Positions 1-10,737 of a DNA stretch of 36,261 nt are shown one piece after another. The notes under the pieces were generated by a model. It was not told where the DNA came from. It made no database searches and saw only the letters and a list, made by a program, of their open reading frames with translations. The stretch spans positions 1-36,261 of the forward strand of contig VFJK01000183.1 of assembly GCA_009886125.1 (NCBI GenBank). The letters are read 5' to 3'. The number at the start of each line of letters is the position of its first letter. The stretch's first letter is position 1. A program made the translations under genes and the position numbers. The DNA comes from Geobacter sp. GTDB lineage: Bacteria; Desulfobacterota; Desulfuromonadia; Geobacterales; DSM-12255.

Positions 1-341
1 CCGGTTGAAGGGCCGCCACGCATGACGTTATAAATAACGCACGGGATCTCGGCAATACAGCCATAACCAATGAGCTCCTGCTTAAGAGAAAGACCAGGGC
101 CTGAAGTAGACGTAAGAGCCTTGGCACCGGTAAGTGCGCCGCCAAGAAGAGCAGCCATTGCACCTATCTCATCTTCCATCTGAATGAACTTCCCGCCGAT
201 CTTTGGAAGCTCAATTGACATTACCTCTGCAACTTCGGTAGAGGGTGTAATAGGGTATCCGGCGAAAAACTTGCAGCCGGCGTAGAGTGCGCCTTGAGCA
301 GCTGCCTCGTTACCCTGAAGAAATGCTACTTTCTTTGCCAC
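1..341 (-). CDS. korA: 2-oxoglutarate:ferredoxin oxidoreductase, alpha subunit (N-terminal part, cut by window edge)
   Basis: The first 113 residues of the alpha subunit of a 2-oxoacid:acceptor oxidoreductase, most likely the 2-oxoglutarate-specific Kor enzyme, which makes succinyl-CoA and reduced ferredoxin (or runs in reverse). I translated the edge fragment by hand. It starts with a GTG codon at 341 and reads MAKKVAFLQGNEAAAQGALY, then FFAGYPITPSTEVAE and TSTSGPGLSLKQE, the typical opening of the pyrimidine-binding subunit. The GTG is chosen because an AGGAGG ribosome-binding site (350-355) lies 8 bases upstream. It follows korD by 22 bases, the usual korDABC arrangement, and neighbours mdh and icd, which supports 2-oxoglutarate over other 2-oxoacids. 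Substrate choice is inferred from context; the family is clear. Confidence 0.9.
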   Translation of the reverse strand, partial: MAKKVAFLQGNEAAAQGALYAGCKFFAGYPITPSTEVAEVMSIELPKIGGKFIQMEDEIGAMAALLGGALTGAKALTSTSGPGLSLKQELIGYGCIAEIPCVIYNVMRGGPST

Positions 342-363
342 GGTAAATACCTCCTGTAAAATG

Positions 364-558
364 TTAAGCCGTAACTTTGATAGCGAAATCCGGGCAACGG
401 AGTTCGCACTGCATGCACTTGATACAGGCTTCGAGGTTCTTGACAGCAACCACGAATCCTTTCATCTCAAGCACCTGCTTGGGACAGAATTCCACACAGA
501 TGTGGCAACCCTTGCAGTACTTCTCGATAATCTCGATAGTCGGAAGTTTGTTTTCCAT
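364..558 (-). CDS. korD: 2-oxoglutarate:ferredoxin oxidoreductase delta subunit (2x[4Fe-4S] ferredoxin)
   Basis: A 64-residue bacterial-type ferredoxin. It has two complete CxxCxxCxxxCP motifs, Cys15/18/21/25 and Cys45/48/51/55, each able to hold one [4Fe-4S] cluster. It is a separate small subunit that carries electrons between the thiamine-diphosphate centre of the Kor complex and free ferredoxin. It starts with ATG after an AAGGGGTG-type ribosome-binding site and lies 22 bases ahead of korA, so it should be the first gene of a kor operon continuing beyond the window. A terminator after mdh and a candidate promoter upstream suggest it is transcribed independently of icd-mdh. An indolepyruvate or isovalerate oxidoreductase delta subunit would look similar; the TCA-cycle neighbours favour 2-oxoglutarate. 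Confidence 0.9.
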   Translation of the reverse strand: MENKLPTIEIIEKYCKGCHICVEFCPKQVLEMKGFVVAVKNLEACIKCMQCELRCPDFAIKVTA

Positions 559-601
559 CTACTTTCACCCCTTGTAAAATAATAAGCCCACAGGCAAAAA
601 A

Positions 602-636
602 CGTGTGAATCTAACACGGTTTATGAAATAAATCAA
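602..636 (-). promoter_or_regulatory. Candidate korD promoter with overlapping inverted repeat
   Basis: On the minus strand TTGATT (636-631) and TAGATT (613-608) are separated by 17 bases, a plausible sigma-70 promoter about 50 bases ahead of the korD start. The -10 box lies inside an inverted repeat, CGTGT-N7-ACACG (602-618), which could be an operator. It is downstream of the mdh terminator, so korD would need it. Seen by eye only. Confidence 0.45.
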
Positions 637-642
637 CTCATG

Positions 643-672
643 AAAAAAGAAGAAGGGCATGAGCCCTTCTTC
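643..672 (-). terminator. Rho-independent terminator of icd-mdh
   Basis: A perfect 10-bp stem (GAAGAAGGGC at 649-658 with GCCCTTCTTC at 663-672) closes a 4-base loop. Read on the minus strand it is followed by TCTTTTTT-like sequence (A run 643-648 on the plus strand). It begins 28 bases after the mdh stop codon and separates icd-mdh from the kor operon. Confidence 0.85.
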
Positions 673-699
673 AGATTCAAGTCAGTTGGAGGGATATTC

Positions 700-3965
<3,266 letters not shown>

Positions 3966-4058
3966 TTATGTACCAGTATTCCCGGAAGATTTATTTAAGG
4001 AATTCCTGTAATTTACTAAAACTAAAACGGATTTATTTTAATTAATGGAAGGAAAAAG

Positions 4059-4094
4059 TTTGTATACAGTATACAAAGCAGAAAATAGTGTCAA
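4059..4094 (-). promoter_or_regulatory. icd promoter with palindromic operator over the -10 region
   Basis: On the minus strand a consensus TTGACA (4094-4089) is followed by TATACT after 15 bases or TACTGT after 17. Both candidate -10 boxes lie inside a perfect inverted repeat, TTTGTATAC-A-GTATACAAA (4059-4077). A 9-bp half-site palindrome at this spot is the classic layout for a dimeric repressor. Half-sites of the TTGTATAC type resemble those of some GntR-family regulators; the actual regulator cannot be named from sequence. The icd start codon is about 110 bases downstream. Confidence 0.65.
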
Positions 4095-4187
4095 GGAAAA
4101 ATCAGGTTCCCAAAGAAGGGAAACTTTTGATTTTATACACAATATTATCTTGGAGCTTGTCAGTAAATAACGTTATGAGAGATCGTG

Positions 4188-4298
4188 CCCGGATTTACAG
4201 CAGATTTGACCCGGCCGATTGAGCAAAACCGCAGGCATAGCAAGGCTACGTCGAGGATTTTGTGATTGAGACATGGGCAAAGATGACGTGAAGACGGG
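4188..4298. repeat. Long imperfect inverted repeat between lysM gene and icd
   Basis: Two arms of about 50 bases are imperfect reverse complements of each other around a short centre (TAGC-AAG-GCTA, 4238-4248). One arm runs from CCCGGATTTACAGCAG, and the other ends in GATGACGTGAAGACGGG. The transcript of either strand would fold into one long hairpin. No reading frame was found across it. It has the look of a dispersed intergenic repeat; whether it recurs in the genome cannot be seen here. The rest of the 369-base gap (3951-4319) holds the icd promoter and a small palindrome ATAACGTTAT (4167-4176). Confidence 0.6.
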
Positions 4299-4319
4299 AT
4301 GCGAGCCTGTAATGCTTAT

Positions 4320-5042
4320 TTACGGATAAGCTCTTAGTGATCGTTCTGAAGCGAAACGCCGTGCTTCGTTGATATCATTCTTGTCTGAGTTGCGGGGGAT
4401 TCGGAGTACCTGACCGGGCCACAGGACTCCCGGGTTGCTTATCTGGTCCCGGTTAGCCTTGTAGATAAGCGGCCATAATGAGGCATCACCATATACTTCA
4501 GGCTGCGCTGCTATCTGAGGGAACGTTTCACCGCGCTTGACCGTATGACTCGGAACGAGCTGGGCCTCTTTCTCCTGCCTGACTTTTTCCGTTTTTCTAC
4601 GGCTCTCAGCTCTTTCAGCCTCAAGCCTCTTTACTCGAGCTGCTTCCCGTACAGACTCTTCAGCTTTCGCGCGTTCTTTCAGTTTTTGACGTTCAAGATC
4701 AGCTTCAGCCTGACGCTTCATCTCTCGTTCAAAACTGGCTGCCTCTTCTCTTCTCTTAAGCTCTTTCAGGTAGAGCTTGTCAAGGATGTCCGCCTTGCCG
4801 AGAGCAAAGTTATAATATTCATCAGCAGCAGCAATATCTCCTTTTTCAAGTGCAAAATTTCCATGATGTACAGTGCTGTATAAATCCATGGCTTCCAAAG
4901 GGAAAAGAGTTTCCATGCCGGAAACTCTTACCTTTTCAGCAGCCAGATCGGATTCTACCTTGAATCGTGCTGTCGGTGAAACACAGGCAGCAACAATAAG
5001 AAGGAGTGCACCGCTCAGGAATAACCGGGAGATCGGCTTCAA
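4320..5042 (-). CDS. LysM-domain lipoprotein with coiled coil
   Basis: A 240-residue putative envelope lipoprotein. Residues 1-20 form a lipoprotein signal (hydrophobic GALLLIV then AAC, lipidated Cys20). Residues about 92-162 are a highly charged Lys/Glu/Arg coiled coil. Residues 166-216 are one LysM domain (HTVKRGETFPQIAAQ ... LWPGQVLRIP), a peptidoglycan-binding fold. A tether between membrane and cell wall is a reasonable inference; no enzyme domain is visible. The start is TTG at 5042, chosen because AGGAG lies 5 bases upstream and the lipobox is then correctly placed. It begins 8 bases after the aspS stop, so the two are probably co-transcribed. No specific gene name is justified. Confidence 0.88.
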   Translation of the reverse strand: MKPISRLFLSGALLLIVAACVSPTARFKVESDLAAEKVRVSGMETLFPLEAMDLYSTVHHGNFALEKGDIAAADEYYNFALGKADILDKLYLKELKRREEAASFEREMKRQAEADLERQKLKERAKAEESVREAARVKRLEAERAESRRKTEKVRQEKEAQLVPSHTVKRGETFPQIAAQPEVYGDASLWPLIYKANRDQISNPGVLWPGQVLRIPRNSDKNDINEARRFASERSLRAYP

Positions 5043-5050
5043 TAAGTCTC

Positions 5051-6832
5051 CTATTTGGCTAACGTTTTAATACCAAGCTCCCTCAACTGCTTGTCATCAA
5101 CAGTAGAAGGTGCTTCAGACATGAGACAGGTTCCTTTCTGGGTCTTTGGAAAGGCGATGACATCGCGGATCGAATCACTTCCGGTCAGAAGCATCACAAG
5201 TCGATCCAGACCGAAGGCTATCCCTCCATGAGGAGGAGTCCCATATTCAAGCGCATCAAGCAGGAACCCGAATTTCTCACGTTTGTCCTCTTCAGAGTGT
5301 CCCAGCATCTTGAACATCAGGGACTGTATAACCTCCTGGTGGATCCTGATGGAACCGCCGCCGATCTCATTCCCATTCAGGACAAGATCGTAAGCCTTCG
5401 CACGACAACGTCCCGGATCAGACTCGACATAATCGACATCTTCATCCATCGGAGCGGTGAACGGGTGGTGTACGGCAGCCCAACGTTTTTCATCCTCGTC
5501 CCACTCAAGAAGCGGGAAGTCGGTGATCCAGACAAAAACAAAGTTGTTCTTGTCGAGGAGGCCGAGATTCTTTGCAAGCAGGTTTCGAAGTTTGCCGAGT
5601 GAGTCGTTTACGACTTTGGGCTTGTCAGCGACAAATAGAAGAAGATCCCCTTCCTCTGCCCCATATGCCTTGTTCATAGCAGCAATCTCGTCTGCGGTGA
5701 AAAACTTGGCAATAGGTGAATGCCATTCACCATTTTCAATCTTTACATACGCAAGACCCTTGGCGCCGTAGATCTTCACAAACTCCGTGAGGTCGTCTAT
5801 CTCCTTGCGCGAGAAGGTCGCGCATTTCTTCGCATTGAGCCCCTTGATGATGCCTCCGGAAGCGGCAACATCGGCAAAGACCTTGAATCCTGAACCTTTA
5901 ACGACATCGGTCAATTCTACAAGTTCAAGTCCGAAACGAAGATCGGGGTTGTCGACACCGAATCGTCTGATAGCTTCCTGATAAGTCATCCGGGGGACAG
6001 GAAGTTCTATTTCCACACCTTTTGCTTCACGGAAAATAGTCGCCATCAGCCCTTCCATCATCTTTATAATGTCATCACGATCGATGAAAGACATTTCGCA
6101 GTCTATCTGGGTAAATTCAGGCTGACGGTCAGCCCTCAGATCCTCATCCCTGAAGCAGCGAACCACCTGGAAATACCGATCGTAACCGGAGATCATCAAT
6201 ATCTGCTTGAAAATCTGGGGAGACTGGGGAAGAGCATAGAACTGTCCCTTGTTTATTCTCGAAGGCACAAGGAAATCTCGAGCACCTTCCGGAGTCGATT
6301 TTGTGAGAAAAGGAGTCTCAATCTCCAGGAAACCGTTATCACTGAGATATTTGCGGGTCGTCTGCGCGACCCTGGAGCGAAGTATGATGCTCTCCTGAAG
6401 CTGAGGTCTACGGAGATCGAGGTATCGATACTTGAGACGAAGGTTCTCTGCTACATCCACATATTCGTCAAGCGTGAACGGAAGGGTTTTTGAGGGATTC
6501 AGAATTTTGCATTCACTGACTACTATCTCTACAGCTCCGGTTTTGAGATTCGGATTTACCGTCCCTTCGGGTCTTGGAATAACCTTGCCCTTCACTGCCA
6601 GAACAAATTCGCTTCTGACATCTTCAGCCTTTCCGTGAGTCTCTTTACTGACTTCAGGGTCAAAAACTATCTGGGCAAGACCTTCCCGGTCTCTCAGGTC
6701 TATAAATATAAGCCCGCCATGATCCCGTCTGCGATGCGCCCACCCCATCAAAGTCACTGAAGAGCCGATATCAGCAGCAGTCAGATCACCGCAGTATCCT
6801 GTTCTCTTCCAATCGCCAAGAAACTCTATCAT
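5051..6832 (-). CDS. aspS: Aspartyl-tRNA synthetase
   Basis: Class II aminoacyl-tRNA synthetase of 593 residues, charging tRNA with aspartate in the cytoplasm. The N-terminal OB-fold anticodon domain ([20 protein letters not shown]) is followed by the class II core. Motif 2 is [18 protein letters not shown], the bacterial GAD insertion follows, and motif 3 is [13 protein letters not shown] near the end. The His in [10 protein letters not shown] is typical of non-discriminating bacterial AspRS, which also charges tRNA-Asn for later amidation by GatCAB. This is suggestive only, since gatCAB and asnS lie outside the window. ATG start with CGGAGG upstream. A weak promoter (TTGCAG, 16 bases, TAATTT at 6884-6857) lies between the tRNA terminator and the gene. 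The LysM gene follows 8 bases later. Confidence 0.97.
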   Translation of the reverse strand: MIEFLGDWKRTGYCGDLTAADIGSSVTLMGWAHRRRDHGGLIFIDLRDREGLAQIVFDPEVSKETHGKAEDVRSEFVLAVKGKVIPRPEGTVNPNLKTGAVEIVVSECKILNPSKTLPFTLDEYVDVAENLRLKYRYLDLRRPQLQESIILRSRVAQTTRKYLSDNGFLEIETPFLTKSTPEGARDFLVPSRINKGQFYALPQSPQIFKQILMISGYDRYFQVVRCFRDEDLRADRQPEFTQIDCEMSFIDRDDIIKMMEGLMATIFREAKGVEIELPVPRMTYQEAIRRFGVDNPDLRFGLELVELTDVVKGSGFKVFADVAASGGIIKGLNAKKCATFSRKEIDDLTEFVKIYGAKGLAYVKIENGEWHSPIAKFFTADEIAAMNKAYGAEEGDLLLFVADKPKVVNDSLGKLRNLLAKNLGLLDKNNFVFVWITDFPLLEWDEDEKRWAAVHHPFTAPMDEDVDYVESDPGRCRAKAYDLVLNGNEIGGGSIRIHQEVIQSLMFKMLGHSEEDKREKFGFLLDALEYGTPPHGGIAFGLDRLVMLLTGSDSIRDVIAFPKTQKGTCLMSEAPSTVDDKQLRELGIKTLAK

Positions 6833-6886
6833 GTAAAACCTCCGAAAAAGGTGAGTAAATTAATCTTGTATGAAACTTCTGCAACC

Positions 6887-6927
6887 GAAAAAGGCTTTGC
6901 GGCGCAAACCCCACAAAGCCTCTTTTT
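6887..6927 (-). terminator. Intrinsic terminator after tRNA-Leu
   Basis: An 8-bp stem (AGGCTTTG at 6892-6899 with CAAAGCCT at 6914-6921) has a 14-base loop and an A run before it and a T run after it. It can work on either strand. On the minus strand it lies just past the tRNA-Leu 3' end and should end the rpsA-ihfB-tRNA transcript ahead of aspS. Confidence 0.75.
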
Positions 6928-6931
6928 CTTC

Positions 6932-7018
6932 TGGTGCCCGGAACCGGAATCGAACCGGTACAGCATTTCTGCCGAGGGATTTTAAGTCCCTTGCGTCTAC
7001 CAATTCCGCCATCCGGGC
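6932..7018 (-). tRNA. tRNA-Leu (anticodon UAA)
   Basis: An 87-base class II tRNA including an encoded CCA end. Read on the minus strand it starts GCCCGGATGGCGGAATTGG, which pairs with TTCCGGGC before CCA as the acceptor stem. The anticodon arm AGGGA-CTTAAAA-TCCCT gives anticodon UAA. It has the long variable arm of leucine tRNAs (CGGCAGAAATGCTG) and a GGTTCGATTCC T arm. It lies 22 bases after ihfB and may be processed from that transcript. Confidence 0.96.
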
Positions 7019-7040
7019 CTGCGGGAGACATAATCAGGAG

Positions 7041-7322
7041 CTAGAGAGCGTTAACCCTCTCACGCAGCTCCTTGCCGGTCTTGAAAAAAGGTGTCCTTTT
7101 TGCGGGGATACGGACGACATCTCCGTTCTTGGGATTTCTTGCCTCGCGTGAATCCCTCTCACGGACGGTAAAGCTCCCAAAACCCCGTATCTCTACCTTG
7201 TCGCCTTCCATCAAGGCCTTTGCCATTGAGTCAAAAATTATATTAATGACGAGTTCGGACTCTTTACGATTCAGGAATCCGTTTGTCTCCATGATCTTTT
7301 CAACAAGTTCACTCTTGGTCAT
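7041..7322 (-). CDS. ihfB: Integration host factor beta subunit (HU/IHF family)
   Basis: A 93-residue DNA-bending protein of the HU/IHF family. The body GDKVEIRGFGSFTVRERDSR followed by EARNPKNGDVVRIPAK is the beta-arm region, with the Pro-Lys-Asn-Gly tip that inserts into the minor groove. Position directly after rpsA is the conserved place of ihfB (himD), which favours the beta subunit over HU. Two ATG codons are adjacent (7325 and 7322). I prefer the second, because AGGGG then lies 6 bases upstream instead of 3. A partner ihfA is needed for the heterodimer and lies outside the window. Likely co-transcribed with rpsA (50 bases apart). Confidence 0.92.
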   Translation of the reverse strand: MTKSELVEKIMETNGFLNRKESELVINIIFDSMAKALMEGDKVEIRGFGSFTVRERDSREARNPKNGDVVRIPAKRTPFFKTGKELRERVNAL

Positions 7323-7372
7323 CATGTACCCCTGTCATTTTGTTAGTATAGCGATTCGTCCAGCCGGGTATC

Positions 7373-9115
7373 TCAGTTCTTATTCAATTCACTTTTGAAT
7401 ATTTCGCCAAGGCTTGAGAACGATTCGTTCTGCCCGCCCATATACCCTTTTATCTCCTCTTTCTCGATGGCAGCCTGCAAAGCCTTCAGAGAGAGTGCAA
7501 TTTTACGGTCATGAGTATCAACCGAAAGGACAACGGCCTCAAGCTCGGTACCGACAGTTGTAAACTCTTTTGCAGAGGCGACCTTCTCCTGTGAGAGTTC
7601 CGAGACATGGATAAGCCCTTCGATACCGTCCTCGATTTCTATAAATACACCGAAATCCATAAGAGAAGTGACTTTCCCCGTGACTCTCGTACCAGCCTTG
7701 TATTTATCCGGGACAAGGGTCCATGGGTCCGGAAGGAGCTGCTTTACCCCGAGAGAGAGCCGCTCATTTGCCGGATCGACGTTAAGGACAACAGCCTGGA
7801 TAGTCTGTCCCTTGGTAAAAACTTCACTTGGATGCTTGATTCTCTTGGTCCAGGATATGTCGGAAACGTGGACGAGACCATCGATTCCGTCTTCGACACC
7901 AATGAATGCGCCGAAATCGGTGATGTTCTTGATCTGCCCCTCAAGCTTGGTTCCAGCAGGATAGCGCTCCTCAAGTTGAAGCCACGGATTAGCTTCAGTC
8001 TGCTTGAGTCCGAGGGAAATACGACGGTTTCCGGTATCAATTCCGAGAATGACCGTCTCAACGGTATCCCCGGCCTTGAGAATCTCGGACGGATGCCGTA
8101 CTCGCTTTGTCCAGGACATCTCGGACACATGAATAAGTCCCTCTACTCCATCTTCAAGAGCGATAAATGCACCGTACTCCATAAGACTGACGACTCGCCC
8201 TGTCACCCGGTCACCGACTGAGAACTTGGATTCAACGGTGAGCCATGGGTCCGGCAGTGTCTGCTTCATGCCGAGAGAGATCTTCCCTTTTGCGCTGTCA
8301 TATTTGAGCACCTTGACGGTAATCCTTTCAGCAACCTTGATACGCTCGGAAGGATGATTGATCTTGCCCCAGGACATATCGGTAATATGAAGAAGTCCAT
8401 CTACTCCGCCTACATCGACAAATGCGCCGTAATCGGTGAGATTCTTGACAATACCTTCAAGAACCTGCCCTTCTTCCAGAGTGGTAAGCGTTTGATCGCG
8501 CACCTGACCGCGCTCGTCCTCAAGAATTGCCCGGCGGGAAAGGACTACGTTGCCGCGCTTCCGGTTCAGCTTCAGAATCCTGAACGAGCAGGTCTGCCCG
8601 AGATAACGGTCGAGATTGCCGCCGGGACGAAGATCGACCTGGGATGCCGGAAGAAAAGCAGGCAGCCCGATATCGACGGTAAGGCCTCCCTTGACCTTCC
8701 CGACGATCTTCCCTTCTATGATCCCGCCCTCACCACCGGCCTCTGCTACATTGTCCCAGCCGATAAGCTGTTCGGCCTTGCGCTTGGAAAGGACAAGATG
8801 CCCCTTTGCATTTTCATTCCGCTGGAAAAGAACCTTGACCTTGTCACCGGGCTGGACAGTTACGACCCCGTCTTCATCCATGAACTCTTCAACATACACA
8901 CACCCTTCGGATTTGTAGCCGACATCGATCATGACGAAATCCTGGGTGATCTGTACAACAGTACCCTCAACAACTTCGCCTGCACGAGGCTGATTCAGGC
9001 TCCCCTGAAACATCTCGGCAAATTCACCGCCCGCACTTTCTACTTCATCGTCCATATCCTTGAAGCGCTTTATCGGCGCGTCATTTCTTCTCTGTTGCTT
9101 GGAATCCGCTGTCAT
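7373..9115 (-). CDS. rpsA: 30S ribosomal protein S1
   Basis: A 580-residue protein with six consecutive S1 (OB-fold) RNA-binding domains starting near residues 44, 130, 218, 304, 391 and 477. The last four are the most regular (GAFVDVGGVDGLLHITDMSW and close copies). S1 binds mRNA on the small ribosomal subunit and helps initiation. The acidic N-terminal stretch contains EFAEMFQGSL (31-40), resembling the E. coli S1 segment SFAQLFEESL that docks on ribosomal protein S2. A similar motif recurs at the C-terminus (SLGEIFKSELN). I choose ATG at 9115 instead of TTG at 9118: AGGGGGT lies 8 bases upstream. Downstream of ispH by 62 bases and upstream of ihfB. Confidence 0.96.
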   Translation of the reverse strand: MTADSKQQRRNDAPIKRFKDMDDEVESAGGEFAEMFQGSLNQPRAGEVVEGTVVQITQDFVMIDVGYKSEGCVYVEEFMDEDGVVTVQPGDKVKVLFQRNENAKGHLVLSKRKAEQLIGWDNVAEAGGEGGIIEGKIVGKVKGGLTVDIGLPAFLPASQVDLRPGGNLDRYLGQTCSFRILKLNRKRGNVVLSRRAILEDERGQVRDQTLTTLEEGQVLEGIVKNLTDYGAFVDVGGVDGLLHITDMSWGKINHPSERIKVAERITVKVLKYDSAKGKISLGMKQTLPDPWLTVESKFSVGDRVTGRVVSLMEYGAFIALEDGVEGLIHVSEMSWTKRVRHPSEILKAGDTVETVILGIDTGNRRISLGLKQTEANPWLQLEERYPAGTKLEGQIKNITDFGAFIGVEDGIDGLVHVSDISWTKRIKHPSEVFTKGQTIQAVVLNVDPANERLSLGVKQLLPDPWTLVPDKYKAGTRVTGKVTSLMDFGVFIEIEDGIEGLIHVSELSQEKVASAKEFTTVGTELEAVVLSVDTHDRKIALSLKALQAAIEKEEIKGYMGGQNESFSSLGEIFKSELNKN

Positions 9116-9180
9116 CAATCACTACCCCCTGGCAATTCATCTTCAGAATTTTCCTAAACTATCAACAAAATATTAAAAGT

Positions 9181-10035
9181 TCAATCTTTTTTGTCCCCGC
9201 CAAACGCTTTGATACGGTCAACAACCTCATCTATCAGCCATTTCGGTGTTGAAGCTCCTGCTGTTATGCCGACCGACTTAATACCCTTAAACCACTCTCC
9301 CGATAGCTGGTCTGCCGTCTCGACATGATGGGTGTTCTGCTGCAGTTCAAGGCATATCTCTGCAAGTCTCCGCGTATTGGCACTATTGAAGCCGCCGATC
9401 ACGACCATGCACTCGACCTGCCTTGCAAGAATCTTTGCTTCATCCTGGCGCACAGAGGTTGCATCACATATCGTATTAAAGACACGTAATTCCTGTACTT
9501 TTGCGAGACATACCTCAACAACTGCTTCAAGTGTTTCGTACGATTGTGTCGTCTGTGCAACCACGCCAAGCCTTTTCATCTTGGGAAGAGAACTCGCTTC
9601 TTCAGGCGAGGCAACCACTGTTACCGCCTTGCTCGCATACGAGACGATTCCTTCGACCTCCGGATGGTCCCTGTCACCGACAACCAGAACTTCATATCCC
9701 TGATCAGAAAGTAACTGTACATAACTCTGGGCCTTCCTTACAAAAGGACAGGTTGCATCAATGACCTCGAGCCCCTTTTCATGAGCCTCTTTCATCTCGG
9801 TTGAGGTGACTCCGTGAGAACGCAGGATTATTCGCCCTTTTTCGATCTGGGAAAGGTTATTGACGACCCGAACCCCCTTCTCTTCCAGCCTTTGCACTAC
9901 CTGTGGAGAGTGAATGATCGGTCCGAGGGTACAGGTCTCACCGGTTGCGCCGTCCGAGGCCTTCTCAAATGCCAATAAAGTAGCCCTCTTAACCCCGAAA
10001 CAGAACCCTGCATGTTTTGCGATGATTAATTCCAT
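9181..10035 (-). CDS. ispH: 4-hydroxy-3-methylbut-2-enyl diphosphate reductase
   Basis: Last enzyme of the MEP isoprenoid pathway, an iron-sulfur reductase that turns HMBPP into IPP and DMAPP. The 284 residues keep the three cluster cysteines Cys12 (AGFCFGVKRA), Cys96 (DATCPFV) and Cys190 (NTICDATS). They also keep His74 and the catalytic pair His124/Glu126 (GDRDHPEVEG). No extra domain is present; in some relatives IspH is fused to S1, and here rpsA is a separate gene immediately downstream. ATG start; only 3 bases separate it from the end of cmk, so the two are translated from one message. Confidence 0.96.
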   Translation of the reverse strand: MELIIAKHAGFCFGVKRATLLAFEKASDGATGETCTLGPIIHSPQVVQRLEEKGVRVVNNLSQIEKGRIILRSHGVTSTEMKEAHEKGLEVIDATCPFVRKAQSYVQLLSDQGYEVLVVGDRDHPEVEGIVSYASKAVTVVASPEEASSLPKMKRLGVVAQTTQSYETLEAVVEVCLAKVQELRVFNTICDATSVRQDEAKILARQVECMVVIGGFNSANTRRLAEICLELQQNTHHVETADQLSGEWFKGIKSVGITAGASTPKWLIDEVVDRIKAFGGDKKD

Positions 10036-10038
10036 TAC

Positions 10039-10737
10039 TTATCGATTCTCCCGTGTGCGAACCAGACTCTCCATTCCGGAGATGACCGTTTCAAGCGTAA
10101 GCCCGGTCGAATCAATCTCGACGGCGTCATCTGCCCGGCGCAGAGGCGCGATCTCCCGGGTAAAATCCTGTTGATCCCGCATCTGAACTTCCGCAACAGT
10201 CTGCTCAAGAGAAACGTGTTCACCTTTTGCCTTCAACTCTTCATAACGCCTTCTCCCTCGCTCTTCAGCCGAAGCAGTCAGATAGAACTTGGCTTCAGCA
10301 GCAGGAAAAACGACCGTCCCGATATCGCGCCCCTCAAGGACAACCCCGCCTCTCGCCCCTAACATCTGCTGCTGAAGAAGAAGATGACTTCGTACCGAAG
10401 GCATTGCCGCAATCTTTGAAGTAAGAAGGCTTATCTCCGGGCTTCTGATAGCGCTTGTAACATCTTCACCATTTGCCAGGACGCGGCTGGATCCGTCAGA
10501 AGAGTCGAATTCAATGATGAGCTGACTACAGAGACGGGTAAGCGCGGCATCATCCTGTGGATCAATACCCTGGCGGGAAACAAGCAGAGCAACCGTCCGG
10601 AACATGGCTCCCGTATCGATGTGAATGTATCCCAGACGCTCAGCCAGTGCTTTTGTAACACTGCTCTTCCCGGCACCTGAAGGGCCATCGATTGCGACAA
10701 TAAGTTTACGCCTTCCTGAAGGGCCGCTCCTGCTCAT
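10039..10737 (-). CDS. cmk: Cytidylate kinase
   Basis: Phosphorylates CMP and dCMP with ATP in pyrimidine salvage. The 232 residues carry the P-loop GPSGAGKSSV (18-27), the opening LGYIHIDTGAMFR that holds the nucleotide monophosphate, and GRDIGTVVFPAAEAKFYLTA. The LID-type segment ARRRYEEL-like (RGRRRYEELKAKG) and MRDQQDFTREIAPLRRADDA complete the CMP-kinase signature. Its start codon overlaps the aroA stop (ATGA, 10734-10737), which suggests translational coupling. The aroA-cmk-ispH-rpsA order recurs in many bacteria. Confidence 0.96.
   Translation of the reverse strand: MSRSGPSGRRKLIVAIDGPSGAGKSSVTKALAERLGYIHIDTGAMFRTVALLVSRQGIDPQDDAALTRLCSQLIIEFDSSDGSSRVLANGEDVTSAIRSPEISLLTSKIAAMPSVRSHLLLQQQMLGARGGVVLEGRDIGTVVFPAAEAKFYLTASAEERGRRRYEELKAKGEHVSLEQTVAEVQMRDQQDFTREIAPLRRADDAVEIDSTGLTLETVISGMESLVRTRENR

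Noticed and set aside
8354-9157. 267-residue open frame on the plus strand
   Set aside because: Antisense to rpsA, which is unambiguous here.
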